Positions 1 to 8,308 of a stretch of DNA of 64,000 bases are shown here, one piece after another. Every line of letters starts with the position of its first letter. Positions within the stretch are counted from its first letter, which is position 1. Location: NCBI GenBank assembly GCA_035541895.1, contig DATKMK010000066.1:103269-167268 (forward strand). The letters run 5' to 3'. The notes beneath the pieces were generated by a model. It did no database searches, was not told the origin of the DNA, and saw nothing but the letters and a program-made list of their open reading frames with translations. The stretch is from DATKMK01 sp035541895 (GTDB lineage: Bacteria > Desulfobacterota > Binatia > HRBIN30 > JACQVA1). A program made the translations under genes and the position numbers.

Positions 1-164
1 TCGAGGTCGTATTCCTCTTCGAGCGCCATCACCAGCTCGACGATGTCGAGGGAATCGGCACCGAGATCCTCGATGAACGACGCATCCGGCGTAACTTCGT
101 CCGGCCCGACTCCGAGTTGTTCGGCGATGATCGTCTTCACCTTCTCCTCAACCGCTGACGCCAT
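1..164 (-). CDS. acpP: Acyl carrier protein, 3' end beyond the window
   Basis: This is the N-terminal 54 residues of acyl carrier protein, the phosphopantetheine-bearing carrier of growing fatty acyl chains in the cytoplasmic type II fatty acid synthase. The translated start reads MASAVEEKVKTIIAEQLGV, and the attachment motif GADSLDIVEL is visible with its Ser near residue 40. The start ATG (complement of 162-164) follows a strong AAGGAGG Shine-Dalgarno sequence. It lies 17 nt downstream of fabG on the same strand, the usual fabG-acpP order, so co-transcription is likely. The C-terminal helices run off the left edge. Confidence 0.95.
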   Translation of the reverse strand, partial: MASAVEEKVKTIIAEQLGVGPDEVTPDASFIEDLGADSLDIVELVMALEEEYDL

Positions 165-181
165 ACCCCTGTCCTCCTTGG

Positions 182-931
182 TTACATGTAAAGGCCGCCG
201 TTGACGCCGATCACTTGACCGGTGACGTATCCGGCTTCCGGACCGACGAGAAAGGCAACGGCCGCGGCCACCTCTTGCGCCGTGCCCAAACGCCCGGCCG
301 GAATGGCCTTGAGATACTCCGCACGCACGGTCTCGGGCAAGTCCCGAACCATTTCGGTGTCAATGAACCCGGGCGACACGGCGTTCACCGTGATGTGACG
401 CGACGCGAGTTCGCGCGCCATGGCCTTCGAGAAGCCGATCAAGCCGGCCTTGGCCGCCGCATAGGCACCCTGGCCCGCGTTGCCCATTTCCCCGATCACC
501 GAGGTGATGTTGACGATGCGACCGTAGTGGGCACGAATCATCGCGCGGGCCGCCGCCTTGGTGCAGTTGAACGCGCCGCGCAGGTTCACCGACAGCACGC
601 GATCCCAATCGTCGGGCTTCATCCGGAGGATCAGCGTATCCACCGTGATGCCGGCGTTGTTGATCAAGATGTCCAGCCGCTCCAATCGGGCGATGACCCC
701 ATCGATCGCTCGCGCAGTTCCAGCGCTATCCGCGACATCGAACTGCACGGCCTCGGCGGTGCCGGCCTCGTCCTTGATATCGCGCACGCACTGTTCGGCT
801 GCGGCGTGGTTGCTCACGTAGGTGATCACGACGTGAGCCCCCTCGGCGGCGAGTCGGGTGGCGACGGCCCGACCGATTCCGCGCGACCCGCCGGTGACGA
901 GCGCGACCTGATTCGCGAGCGAGGCGTGCAT
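182..931 (-). CDS. fabG: 3-oxoacyl-[acyl-carrier-protein] reductase FabG
   Basis: Short-chain dehydrogenase/reductase of 249 aa that reduces 3-oxoacyl-ACP with NADPH in fatty acid elongation. Visible motifs are the cofactor glycine motif TGGSRGIG (residues 13-20), NNAG (91-94), the catalytic Ser in NITSVIG (about 144), and the catalytic YAAAK (Tyr157, Lys161). The open frame extends about 85 codons further upstream, but that part runs antisense through rpmF and has no family similarity. I therefore chose the ATG at 931 (MHASLANQ), which gives the usual family length. It is followed by acpP and preceded 38 nt upstream by rpmF. Confidence 0.95.
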   Translation of the reverse strand: MHASLANQVALVTGGSRGIGRAVATRLAAEGAHVVITYVSNHAAAEQCVRDIKDEAGTAEAVQFDVADSAGTARAIDGVIARLERLDILINNAGITVDTLILRMKPDDWDRVLSVNLRGAFNCTKAAARAMIRAHYGRIVNITSVIGEMGNAGQGAYAAAKAGLIGFSKAMARELASRHITVNAVSPGFIDTEMVRDLPETVRAEYLKAIPAGRLGTAQEVAAAVAFLVGPEAGYVTGQVIGVNGGLYM

Positions 932-969
932 GGTTCCGAATGAGTCGCGCTGTCGGAGTGCGCGCGGTG

Positions 970-1152
970 TTAGTCGGCGGCCACCTCGACGACGCGTCGC
1001 CCGCGGTAGAGACCGCAGTGCGGGCACGCGCGGTGGCGAAGCGTCGGTTCGTCGCACTCCGGGCAGTTGGTCAGGGCCGGCGCGGTCAGCGCGTCGTGAG
1101 CGCGCCGCTTGTTCTTCTTCGAGTGAGAGGTTTTCCGTTTGGGAACCGCCAT
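970..1152 (-). CDS. rpmF: 50S ribosomal protein L32
   Basis: Small basic 60-aa protein of the large ribosomal subunit. The N-terminus MAVPKRKTSHSKKNKRRAH is typical of L32, and a zinc ribbon is visible as CPEC then CPHC (about residues 30 and 43), so this is the zinc-binding form. It sits between yceD and fabG on one strand, as in many proteobacteria. The plsX, fabH and fabD genes that usually come next are missing here. Confidence 0.96.
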   Translation of the reverse strand: MAVPKRKTSHSKKNKRRAHDALTAPALTNCPECDEPTLRHRACPHCGLYRGRRVVEVAAD

Positions 1153-1205
1153 TGACTATGCTCCTTCCGATTGGCGCCGGCTTCATGTCGCCCGCGCAAG
1201 AGGTT

Positions 1206-1727
1206 CTAAGGATGAAGTTTGAGCGTTCGCAACACCGCTAACCGTGGGTCTCCGTGTTCTTCGCGACAATCGCAGCCGCCGGTATTGCGGTTGACGCCGC
1301 ACTGCGGGCACAAGCCGGCGCAATTGTCGCGACAAATCGGTCGCATGGGGAGGGCAATAAGAATCTGCTCACGCAGCAGAGGCGAGACATCAACTTCATC
1401 GCCCTCGTAATAGCAAAGATCGCCGTCGTCTTCTTCAAGGTCCCGATCGCGCTCGTGGCGCGACGCGAACACGAACGAAAAGGGGGCGGCCAAGGAGAAT
1501 CGGTACTCTTCGAGACACCGCGAGCAGCGGCCGATCAATTCGCCCTCGACTCGACCTTGGAAGAACAGATCCGAGCCCGCCCGGTAGTAGGTGACTTCGA
1601 CCGTCAAGGTCGGGGGCAACCGAAAATCAGCGACCGGGCCCGAGAGCAAACTGGCCAACTCCTGAGTCGGTTCCTCGAAGTGCAGCTCCTTAGCCGCGGC
1701 CTCGATATCGCGGACAGCGAATTTCAC
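1206..1727 (-). CDS. yceD: YceD/DUF177 family protein
   Basis: A 173-aa DUF177 protein. The family is nearly always encoded immediately upstream of rpmF and is linked to 23S rRNA/large subunit synthesis; the molecular function is less certain than the family. Two cysteine pairs are visible: CSRC (about residue 68) and C-x2-C (CPQC) followed by CDC near the C-terminus. Translation appears to start at GTG (1727), with AGGA about 8 nt upstream. It is the first gene of the yceD-rpmF-fabG-acpP run, 53 nt before rpmF. Confidence 0.9.
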   Translation of the reverse strand: MKFAVRDIEAAAKELHFEEPTQELASLLSGPVADFRLPPTLTVEVTYYRAGSDLFFQGRVEGELIGRCSRCLEEYRFSLAAPFSFVFASRHERDRDLEEDDGDLCYYEGDEVDVSPLLREQILIALPMRPICRDNCAGLCPQCGVNRNTGGCDCREEHGDPRLAVLRTLKLHP

Positions 1728-1853
1728 GTGGATATCCTGGGTGGAAAGGCCGGTCGAAAGTACCCGACGGGTCCGTGAAGGTCAAGGTTGCCTAGCCGCG
1801 ATGCGCAGCCGCGGGCTTTCCGCCGATGCCCCTTCGGGCTAGACTTGATTCAC

Positions 1854-2189
1854 ATGCAATGTCGCCTCTGTCACGAACCGGCGGGGTGGTTTCGGCGGAC
1901 GTGCCCAACCTGCACGCATCTCGACGCGGTGGTCCGCGACAGTCGTGGGCAGGGCCTGAGCGGCATTCTGGACCGCTTGATCGCCACGGGGGCTTCCCAG
2001 GCTCAGATCGAGACCTTCCTGGACGCGGAGCGAGAGGGTGGAGGCTCTGTTCGAGATCAGATCGTGGCCGATATGACGAACCACTTGATGGGGGCGCTCG
2101 GTCAAAGCAGCGGCCAGCGGGCGGCCGACGTCAAGCGGATCCGCGCGCGTGGTGGATGGCGCCGCTATGATCAGCGTCCGGAAGAATGA
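1854..2189 (+). CDS. Small zinc-ribbon-like hypothetical protein
   Basis: A 111-aa protein of unknown function. The N-terminus MQCRLCHEPAGWFRRTCPTC carries two C-x2-C pairs (residues 3-6 and 17-20), so it probably binds one zinc. The middle is helical and polar; the C-terminus is basic (IRARGGWRR). I chose ATG 1854 because the zinc ribbon begins there; the open frame upstream to 1788 has no supporting signal. It is divergent from yceD and precedes a tiny membrane protein and greA. Confidence 0.65.
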   Translation: MQCRLCHEPAGWFRRTCPTCTHLDAVVRDSRGQGLSGILDRLIATGASQAQIETFLDAEREGGGSVRDQIVADMTNHLMGALGQSSGQRAADVKRIRARGGWRRYDQRPEE

Positions 2190-2250
2190 AGCCGCTTTTG
2201 ACTGATCGCGTAAAGACATATTATACGGTCAGCAAGGAACGGAAGCGGTA

Positions 2251-2427
2251 ATGGTCAAGCGCTTCGCAATCGGTTTCGCGCTCGGACTCGGGCTGATGTA
2301 CTACTACCTCGAACACGGTGAGCAACTGTTTTCGCGCGGCCAGCAATGGATGCAACGCTCAGCGTCCGGGTATCGCAATGATCGCGTCCACGGTGCCGCA
2401 GACGAAGTGGTCAATCAAAACCGATAG
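2251..2427 (+). CDS. Small membrane-anchored hypothetical protein (58 aa)
   Basis: A short ORF starting MVKRFAIGFALGLGLMYYYL: one N-terminal hydrophobic helix of about 17 residues with a glycine zipper pattern, then a charged tail ending in VVNQNR. It is preceded by AAGGAACGGAAG about 8 nt before the ATG, a fair ribosome-binding site. Positive charges precede the helix, so the tail may face outward. No family is recognised. It lies between the zinc-ribbon protein and greA on the same strand. Confidence 0.55.
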   Translation: MVKRFAIGFALGLGLMYYYLEHGEQLFSRGQQWMQRSASGYRNDRVHGAADEVVNQNR

Positions 2428-2511
2428 TGGATGTCTGGCCGTTCGCGGCATGCAGTGCAGACCAGTTGCCGAACGCTGGCGGCCGGGTCGGACGGTGAGG
2501 TGAAGGCAGCA

Positions 2512-2991
2512 ATGGAGCTACCAATCATTCAGCGACTGAAGAACGAGGTTGCGGAGCTCACAACCGAACTGAATACCAAGATCCCGAAGATGTTGGCGGA
2601 GGCCGCCGCGCATGGGGATCTGAGCGAAAACGCCGAATACGACGCCGCGAAGAGTCGGCAGGAATTCGTGCGCGCCCGCATTGCTCAGCTCAATCAGCGG
2701 ATTCGCGAGCTATCCCTCTACAACGTCAACGCGGTGCCGGAAGGGGTGGTTGCCTACGGTAGCCGGGTGACGGTCGAAGACCTTGACGAGGGCGAGTCGT
2801 TGGAGTTCGAGATCGTCTTCCCTGAAGAGGTCAATGCTTCCGCCGGCCAGATCTCGCTCAGCTCGCCGCTCGGCCGCGCACTGCTCAATCGAGCTGAAGG
2901 CGACGAGGTCGAAGTGCAAACCCCACGAGGGAAGAAGACCTACCAAATCACCTCGTTGCGAACGCTCCATGGCCGCACGTCATCCGAATAG
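2512..2991 (+). CDS. greA: Transcription elongation factor GreA
   Basis: A 159-aa GreA, which inserts its N-terminal coiled coil into the RNA polymerase secondary channel and stimulates transcript cleavage in backtracked complexes. The coiled-coil tip motif GDLSENAEYDAAK, with its acidic residues, is intact at about residues 37-49. The C-terminal FKBP-like domain ends with a typical GKKTYQI strand. The start is ATG 2512 (MELPIIQRLKNEV), preceded by GTGAGGTGAAGG; the open frame to 2431 adds an unrelated extension. Length matches the family. Confidence 0.95.
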   Translation: MELPIIQRLKNEVAELTTELNTKIPKMLAEAAAHGDLSENAEYDAAKSRQEFVRARIAQLNQRIRELSLYNVNAVPEGVVAYGSRVTVEDLDEGESLEFEIVFPEEVNASAGQISLSSPLGRALLNRAEGDEVEVQTPRGKKTYQITSLRTLHGRTSSE

Positions 2992-3045
2992 CGGCGGTTC
3001 GTAGCGCACCGGTCTTCAGACTAAATCCACCGGCGGCAGGCAGAC

Positions 3046-3074
3046 TTGCGATGGCACAGGGGCTGTGCTACATC
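3046..3074 (+). promoter_or_regulatory. Candidate promoter with internal palindrome before rimP
   Basis: TTGCGA (3046-3051) and TACATC (3069-3074) are separated by 17 nt and could serve as -35 and -10. The spacer contains a perfect 6-bp inverted repeat, GCACAG-GGG-CTGTGC (3054-3068), which could be an operator. Matches to the sigma-70 consensus are only moderate. Confidence 0.3.
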
Positions 3075-3100
3075 GCGATTCGACCTTGATGGCCGCTACG

Positions 3101-3131
3101 AAAAAGTGGGCCGCGCTGCCCACTTTTTTAT
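3101..3131 (+). terminator. Intrinsic terminator/attenuator just before rimP
   Basis: AAAAAGTGGGC (3101-3111) pairs with GCCCACTTTTTT (3118-3129) around a 6-nt loop, giving a strong stem followed by a U-rich tract. It is the right form for an intrinsic terminator of greA. It ends only about 10 nt before the rimP ATG at 3141 and abuts the GAGG ribosome-binding site, so any transcript entering the rimP-nusA operon from upstream must pass it. Attenuation of the operon is therefore plausible. Confidence 0.75.
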
Positions 3132-3140
3132 TTTGAGGCA

Positions 3141-3650
3141 ATGGATACGTCTGTGGCACAGCGAGTCTGGTCGCTGGCCGAACCGCTAGCACAGCAGGAG
3201 GGCCTGGAAATCGTCGACACCGAATATCGCCATGAAGGCCGGGGGACCGTGCTCCGAGTCTACCTCGATCGGGCCGGCGGTGGGCCGCTCGGCCCCGGAC
3301 ATGCCGGCGGAGTGACCTTGGACGAGCTGACACGCTTCAGTCGGCTGCTAGGCGACGTGCTTGAGGTTCATCAGGCGGTTCCGGGCAGCTACACGCTCGA
3401 AGCATCGTCGCCGGGTGTGAATCGACGCCTGCGCGTCCCCGAGCAATTCGCGCGTTTCCTCGGCCATCGCGTACGTGTGCGTACGGTCGAGCCCGTGAAC
3501 GGTCGGCGAATGTTCGTTGGGGTGTTGCGCGAGGTGCATGCCGACGGGATCGTGCTGGGCGACTTGCCGGGCGACCAAGCGATCCGGTTTGGCGATGTCG
3601 CGCAAGCGAATTACGAGCACGACTTCGCGCTTCCGAAGGTGCGGCGCTAG
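3141..3650 (+). CDS. rimP: Ribosome maturation factor RimP
   Basis: A 169-aa RimP, required for maturation of the 30S subunit. It shows the N-terminal alpha/beta domain (LAEPLAQQEGLEIVDTEY) and the family motif YTLEASSPGVNRRLR at about residues 85-99, followed by the C-terminal SH3-like barrel. GAGG precedes the ATG. First gene of the rimP-nusA-ylxR-infB-ylxP-rbfA-truB operon, it directly follows a terminator-like hairpin and lies 9 nt before nusA. Confidence 0.95.
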   Translation: MDTSVAQRVWSLAEPLAQQEGLEIVDTEYRHEGRGTVLRVYLDRAGGGPLGPGHAGGVTLDELTRFSRLLGDVLEVHQAVPGSYTLEASSPGVNRRLRVPEQFARFLGHRVRVRTVEPVNGRRMFVGVLREVHADGIVLGDLPGDQAIRFGDVAQANYEHDFALPKVRR

Positions 3651-3659
3651 GAGGAAACC

Positions 3660-5009
3660 ATGCAGCCTGAACTCAGCCGAGTGATCGACCAGGTCAGCAA
3701 AGAAAAGAGCATCGATAAGTCCATCGTCATCAGCGCGGTAGAGAACGCGATGCTCTCGGCCGCCAAGAAGGTCATCAGTCCCGAGATCCGCGTCGAAGCG
3801 AAGTACAACTCCGACTTGGGCGAGGTGGAACTCTTCAAGATTCTGACCGTCGCTGAACACGTGACCAACCCCGAAATCGAGATTTCAGTCGAAGACGCGC
3901 GCACCAATCTCGATCCCGAAGCCAACGTCGGCGACGAACTCTTGGAGAAGTTGGATCAACGCTACGGGCGCATCGCCGCCCAAGCGGCAAAGCAGCACCT
4001 GATTCAGCGCCTGCGCGATGCCGAACGGGACCTGATCTACAACGAATTCAAAGATCGAAAAGGCGAGTTGACGCACGCCGGGATCGTGCAGCGGTTCGAG
4101 AAGAAAAACATCATCGTCAACCTCGGTCGGACCGATGCGATCCTCCCTGAAAAGGAACAGATCCCGCGCGAACGTTATCGTCAGGGCGACCGCATCCGCG
4201 CGTACATCCTCGATGTCGAAATGAGCAGCAAGGGCCCGCAGATCATTCTCTCGCGGACGCATCCCGGCTTCCTCATGAAGTTGTTCGAGCAGGAGGTGCC
4301 GGAAATCTACGAGGGCATCGTCGAAGTCAAGGGCGCGGCGCGTGAGCCGGGCGGTCGCGCGAAGATCGCGGTCGTGTCCAACGATCCTGATGTCGATCCG
4401 GTCGGCGCCTGCGTGGGAATGAAAGGAACCCGCGTCCAATCGGTGGTGCAGGAGCTGCGCGGCGAGAAGATCGATATCGTCCACTGGACGCCCGACCCCG
4501 CCGAGTTCGTGTGCCGCAGCCTCGCCCCTGCCAAGGTTTCAAAGATCATCATGGACGAAGACGAGCATGCGATGGAGGTCATCGTCTCTGAAGATCAACT
4601 CTCCCTCGCGATCGGCAAGAAAGGTCAGAATGTTCGCCTGGCGTCGCGCCTGAGCGGCTGGAAGCTCGATGTGCGCAGCGAAGCGGAGGCCGAAGAAGAA
4701 GCGCGTCGTGCCCGCGCAGCGCTGAACGCGATTACCAACATCGGCGACGTGACCGCCGAGTTGCTCTACCAGTACGGTTTCAAATCGCCGGAAGAGGTTG
4801 TCGCCGCAGGCGAGGCGACGCTCGCCGAAATCGATGGCATCGGTCCCGAGAAGGCCCCGGTAGTGTTGAAGACCGTGCAAGCGTACTTGGAAGAACAACA
4901 GCGCCGGGCCGAGGCCGAGCGAGCCGCCGAAGCGGAACGTGCCGCAGCCGAAGCGGCGGCGAAGCGTGAGGCGGATCAGACTCCCGCAGCGGGTGAGGAG
5001 CATTCGTGA
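3660..5009 (+). CDS. nusA: Transcription termination/antitermination factor NusA
   Basis: A 449-aa NusA, which binds RNA polymerase and modulates pausing, termination and antitermination. Domain order is visible: N-terminal RNAP-binding domain, S1 domain (about 135-200), two KH domains (the second including SLAIGKKGQNVRLA near residue 325), and one C-terminal helix-hairpin-helix region (ITNIGDVTAELLYQYG onward). The C-terminus ends in an Ala/Glu-rich coiled segment. AGGAGG lies just before the ATG. NusA autoregulates its operon in other bacteria, which is relevant to the hairpin before rimP. Confidence 0.96.
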   Translation: MQPELSRVIDQVSKEKSIDKSIVISAVENAMLSAAKKVISPEIRVEAKYNSDLGEVELFKILTVAEHVTNPEIEISVEDARTNLDPEANVGDELLEKLDQRYGRIAAQAAKQHLIQRLRDAERDLIYNEFKDRKGELTHAGIVQRFEKKNIIVNLGRTDAILPEKEQIPRERYRQGDRIRAYILDVEMSSKGPQIILSRTHPGFLMKLFEQEVPEIYEGIVEVKGAAREPGGRAKIAVVSNDPDVDPVGACVGMKGTRVQSVVQELRGEKIDIVHWTPDPAEFVCRSLAPAKVSKIIMDEDEHAMEVIVSEDQLSLAIGKKGQNVRLASRLSGWKLDVRSEAEAEEEARRARAALNAITNIGDVTAELLYQYGFKSPEEVVAAGEATLAEIDGIGPEKAPVVLKTVQAYLEEQQRRAEAERAAEAERAAAEAAAKREADQTPAAGEEHS

Positions 5010-5278
5010 GCAAAGCGATGCAGATTCGCACCTGCCTCGGCTGCAGCGCACGCGCGCCGCAACGCGCGCTACTGCGACTCGCGCTCGACGCCACGGGTGC
5101 GGCGGTGCCGGACCCCGGCCGCCGGGCCGGTGGCCGGGGAGGCTACCTCCACCGCGACACGCTCTGCTGGGAACGGTTCGCGACGCGGAAGGGACCCGTC
5201 CGATCGCTCCGCCGCACGCTTTCCCGTTCCGAGCGGCAGGCGGTTGTTGCTCGCCTGCAGGGCGATTCGGAGCTATAG
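5006..5278 (+). CDS. ylxR: YlxR/DUF448 RNA-binding protein
   Basis: A 90-aa DUF448 protein, a small nucleic-acid-binding family normally encoded between nusA and infB. The hallmark RTCLGCSARAPQRALLRLAL is present near the N-terminus, and the family motif GRGGYLH at about residues 44-50. The GTG start at 5006 overlaps the nusA stop by 4 nt, which suggests translational coupling. The infB start follows after 8 nt. Confidence 0.9.
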   Translation: MSKAMQIRTCLGCSARAPQRALLRLALDATGAAVPDPGRRAGGRGGYLHRDTLCWERFATRKGPVRSLRRTLSRSERQAVVARLQGDSEL

Positions 5279-5286
5279 AGGGCAAG

Positions 5287-7905
5287 ATGACGGGTAAGCG
5301 GATCAGTACGCTGGCGAAGGAGTGGTCGACCGAAAGCCAGAAGTTCGAGACCAAGGAACTCCTCGCTGCACTCGATCGCGTCGGCGTGCGCGGCAAGCGC
5401 GCGCAGAGTTCGCTGACGGACGACGAAGTCGACCGGCTCCGCGAGGCCGTGGGGTTAGTCGAAAAGCCCAGCGTTGCCGTCGGCGAGGAACGCACCGTCA
5501 CGAGCGACGAAGGGCAAACCAGCGTCGAACGTCGCGTCAGCACCCGCGTCATCCGCCGCCGGGCGGCACCCACGGCGCCGCACGAAGCGCAGCCGTCTGC
5601 CGACCTTCAAACGGAGCCCTTGATCGCGCATGGTGACGCAATCGAGCCACTGATTGAACCCGAGTCGCTGCCCGAGCCGGAGCTGCCGGTTCACGTTGAA
5701 CCAAGCCATCCACAGCCCGGAGTGCCGGTTGAAGCGAAGGCTCCGATGACGGAGACCGCACGCCCGGTGCGCCCGACACGAGTCGAAGCGCCACCACCGG
5801 CGGCACCTGCCGAAGCGCCGCGCGGACCGCGAGTGTTGGGGCGCATCGATCTGCGGAAGACCGAAGCCCCGAAGCCGCAATTGCGCGAGCGGCCGGGTGC
5901 ACCGGCTCCGGCGCCGGCCACCGCGCCAACGGAAGAAGCGAGCGGAGACGCTCGCGGACGGAAGAAGAAGCGCCGCGTCATCCAAAAGCCGGAGACACCG
6001 GAATTGCCCGGTCGCGATCTGCGCTTCGGCAAGTTGCCGCGCAAGAGGAAGGCGTTGCCCGGCAAGGAACAGAAGAAGACCGAAATCACGACGCCGAAGG
6101 CGAGTAAGCGCGTGGTGCGGATTTCCGAGATCATCACGGTCGGCGAACTCGCCAAAGCGATGGGCATCAAGGCCGGTGAGGTCATCAAGAAGTTGATGGA
6201 TGCCGGCATGATGGCTACCATCAACCAAGTGCTCGACGCCGATACGGCCACGCTGATCGCCTCGGAGTTCGAGTACGCCGTCGAAAACGTCGCGTTCAAC
6301 GCCGAGTCTGCGCTCGAAGTCGACCGCGAACGGGTCGCCGAAGGCGTGCCGATGGAGCCGCGCCCGCCCGTCGTCACGATCATGGGACACGTCGACCACG
6401 GCAAGACCTCGCTGCTCGATCGCATTCGCCAGACCAACGTGACGGCGCAAGAAGCCGGCGGCATCACCCAGCACATCGGTGCCTACAGCGTCGACGTGCA
6501 CGGAAAGAAGGTGACGTTCCTTGACACGCCCGGCCACGAAGCATTCACGCAAATGCGCGCCCGCGGCGCCAAGGTGACCGACATGGTCATTCTCGTGGTC
6601 GCTGCCGACGACGGCGTGATGCCGCAAACGGTGGAGGCGCTCAATCACGCTCGCGCCGCGGCCGTGCCCATCATCGTTGCCATCAACAAGATCGACAAAC
6701 CCGAGGCCGATCTCGATCGGATCAAGCGCGACCTCACCAACCACGGCTTGGTTGCAGAGGACTGGGGCGGCGACACCATTTGCGTCCCCGTCTCCGCCAA
6801 AACCGGCGACGGCATCCCCAACTTGTTGGAGATGCTGTTGTTGCAGGCCGAGATCCTCGAATTGCGTGCCGCGCTGGATGCGCCGGCGCGCGGGACGATC
6901 GTCGAAGCGAAACTCGACCGCGGCCGTGGGCCGGTGGCGACCGTATTGGTGCAAGAAGGCACGCTCAAGGTGGGTGATCCGTTCGTCTGCGGCGGGGAGT
7001 ACGGCCGCTTGCGAGCCATGATCGACGACAAAGGCCGCAAGCTGTCGACCGCCGGCCCGGCAACCCCGGTGGAGATCCTCGGACTCACGGGCGTCCCGGA
7101 GGCGGGTAACGCGTTCGTGGTCGTGCAGGACGAAGCGACTGCGCGGCAAGTCGCGGAACATCGCCGCGCGAAGCAACGCGAAGCCGATCTGGTGAAGACC
7201 GCCAAGGTTTCGCTCGAGGATCTGTACGAGCAGATTCAGCAAGGCGAGATCAAGGAGTTGCGCGTCATCATCAAGGCCGACGTGCAGGGGTCAGTTGAAG
7301 CGCTCTCCGAAGCATTGTCGCGGTTGTCGAGCGACGAGGTGCGCCTCAACATATTGCACGCGTCGGTTGGCGGGATCACGGAAAGCGACGTGCTGCTGGC
7401 GTCGGCCTCCAACGCGGTGGTCATCGGCTTCAACGTGCGGCCGGAAAGCAAAGCCTCCGATATCGCCGAGCGCGAGGGTGTCGACCTGCGCCTCTACACG
7501 GTGATCTACAATGCCGTGAACGATGTGCGCGACGCGATGGAGGGATTGCTCGAACCGACGACGCGCGAGAAAAACGTCGGCCGTGCGGAAGTCCGCGAGA
7601 TCTTCAACATCCCGAGCGCCGGGGCGGTCGCCGGGTGCTTCATCGTCGACGGCAAGTTCACGCGCGGCGCGTCAGTCCGGCTGGTGCGCGATCACGTCGT
7701 CGTGTACACGGGCAAACTCAGCTCGTTGCGCCGATTCAAGGAGGACGTGCGCGAGGTCCAGTCGGGTTACGAGTGCGGTATGACGTTGGAGAACTACCAG
7801 GACGTCAAAGTCGGTGACGTGATCGAGGTCTTCGAGACCGAAACCGTGATCCGGCGTTTGTCACCGGCGGTGGGCAAAGCGGCCGCCGCGGAGCGTCGCG
7901 CCTAG
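5287..7905 (+). CDS. infB: Translation initiation factor IF-2
   Basis: An 872-aa IF-2, the GTPase that recruits fMet-tRNA to the 30S subunit and promotes subunit joining. The N-terminal IF2_N helical domain begins MTGKRISTLAKEW, followed by a Pro/Ala/Glu-rich linker, a second IF2_N domain (VGELAKAMGIKAGEVIKKLM), and the G domain with GHVDHGKT (367-374), DTPGHE and NKID. Domains II-IV follow. The open frame extends upstream to 4939 but overlaps nusA and ylxR; ATG 5287 after AGAGGGCAAG is the credible start. Confidence 0.96.
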   Translation: MTGKRISTLAKEWSTESQKFETKELLAALDRVGVRGKRAQSSLTDDEVDRLREAVGLVEKPSVAVGEERTVTSDEGQTSVERRVSTRVIRRRAAPTAPHEAQPSADLQTEPLIAHGDAIEPLIEPESLPEPELPVHVEPSHPQPGVPVEAKAPMTETARPVRPTRVEAPPPAAPAEAPRGPRVLGRIDLRKTEAPKPQLRERPGAPAPAPATAPTEEASGDARGRKKKRRVIQKPETPELPGRDLRFGKLPRKRKALPGKEQKKTEITTPKASKRVVRISEIITVGELAKAMGIKAGEVIKKLMDAGMMATINQVLDADTATLIASEFEYAVENVAFNAESALEVDRERVAEGVPMEPRPPVVTIMGHVDHGKTSLLDRIRQTNVTAQEAGGITQHIGAYSVDVHGKKVTFLDTPGHEAFTQMRARGAKVTDMVILVVAADDGVMPQTVEALNHARAAAVPIIVAINKIDKPEADLDRIKRDLTNHGLVAEDWGGDTICVPVSAKTGDGIPNLLEMLLLQAEILELRAALDAPARGTIVEAKLDRGRGPVATVLVQEGTLKVGDPFVCGGEYGRLRAMIDDKGRKLSTAGPATPVEILGLTGVPEAGNAFVVVQDEATARQVAEHRRAKQREADLVKTAKVSLEDLYEQIQQGEIKELRVIIKADVQGSVEALSEALSRLSSDEVRLNILHASVGGITESDVLLASASNAVVIGFNVRPESKASDIAEREGVDLRLYTVIYNAVNDVRDAMEGLLEPTTREKNVGRAEVREIFNIPSAGAVAGCFIVDGKFTRGASVRLVRDHVVVYTGKLSSLRRFKEDVREVQSGYECGMTLENYQDVKVGDVIEVFETETVIRRLSPAVGKAAAAERRA

Positions 7906-7981
7906 TTCGACCCGCAGCGTCGTCCGTCGCGTGGTGACGATCGGCGCGGCGGGCAACCGGGAGCTCGCGTGGTCACTACCG

Positions 7982-8269
7982 ATGGTCGTCGGGGTACTCA
8001 AGCTGACGCTGTTTCTTCCCGAGAACCACTCGCTCAAGGGTAAGCGGGGGGTAATCAAGAAAATCAAAGCGCGCGTCGCCAACGAATTCAATGTATCGAT
8101 CACCGAATGCGATAGCCAAGACATGTGGCAACGCGCGGTGCTGGGCATCTCTCAGGTGGGCACCGATGCGCCGTACGTCGATGGCACCTTGCGGCACGTG
8201 ATCCGGTTCATCGAAGACTTGCACGTCGCCGAAGTCGGAGCGGACGAGATACACGTCTTCCATTGCTAG
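7982..8269 (+). CDS. ylxP: DUF503/YlxP family protein
   Basis: A 95-aa DUF503 protein, typically encoded between infB and rbfA; function unknown, though the context points to ribosome assembly. The family start MVVGVLKLTLFLPENHSLK and the segment KGKRGVIKKIKARVANEFNV are clear. I chose ATG 7982, which reproduces the family length; a GTG at 7931 would add 17 residues without similarity. It ends 39 nt before rbfA. Confidence 0.88.
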   Translation: MVVGVLKLTLFLPENHSLKGKRGVIKKIKARVANEFNVSITECDSQDMWQRAVLGISQVGTDAPYVDGTLRHVIRFIEDLHVAEVGADEIHVFHC

Positions 8270-8308
8270 GAGAGGAGCGACTGCAGAAAGCGCTCCGAGC
8301 GCGATACT

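Noticed and set aside
932..1186. Upstream extension of fabG
   Set aside because: It overlaps rpmF in another frame and has Arg/Pro-rich shadow sequence; the SDR domain starts at 931.
3052..3068. Sigma-54 promoter suggested by TGGCAC
   Set aside because: The -12 element does not match (CTGT instead of TTGC at the required spacing).
5455..7242. 595-codon open frame on the minus strand within infB
   Set aside because: Shadow of infB codon bias: His/Asp/Leu/Arg-rich without domains, while the plus strand encodes a perfect IF-2.
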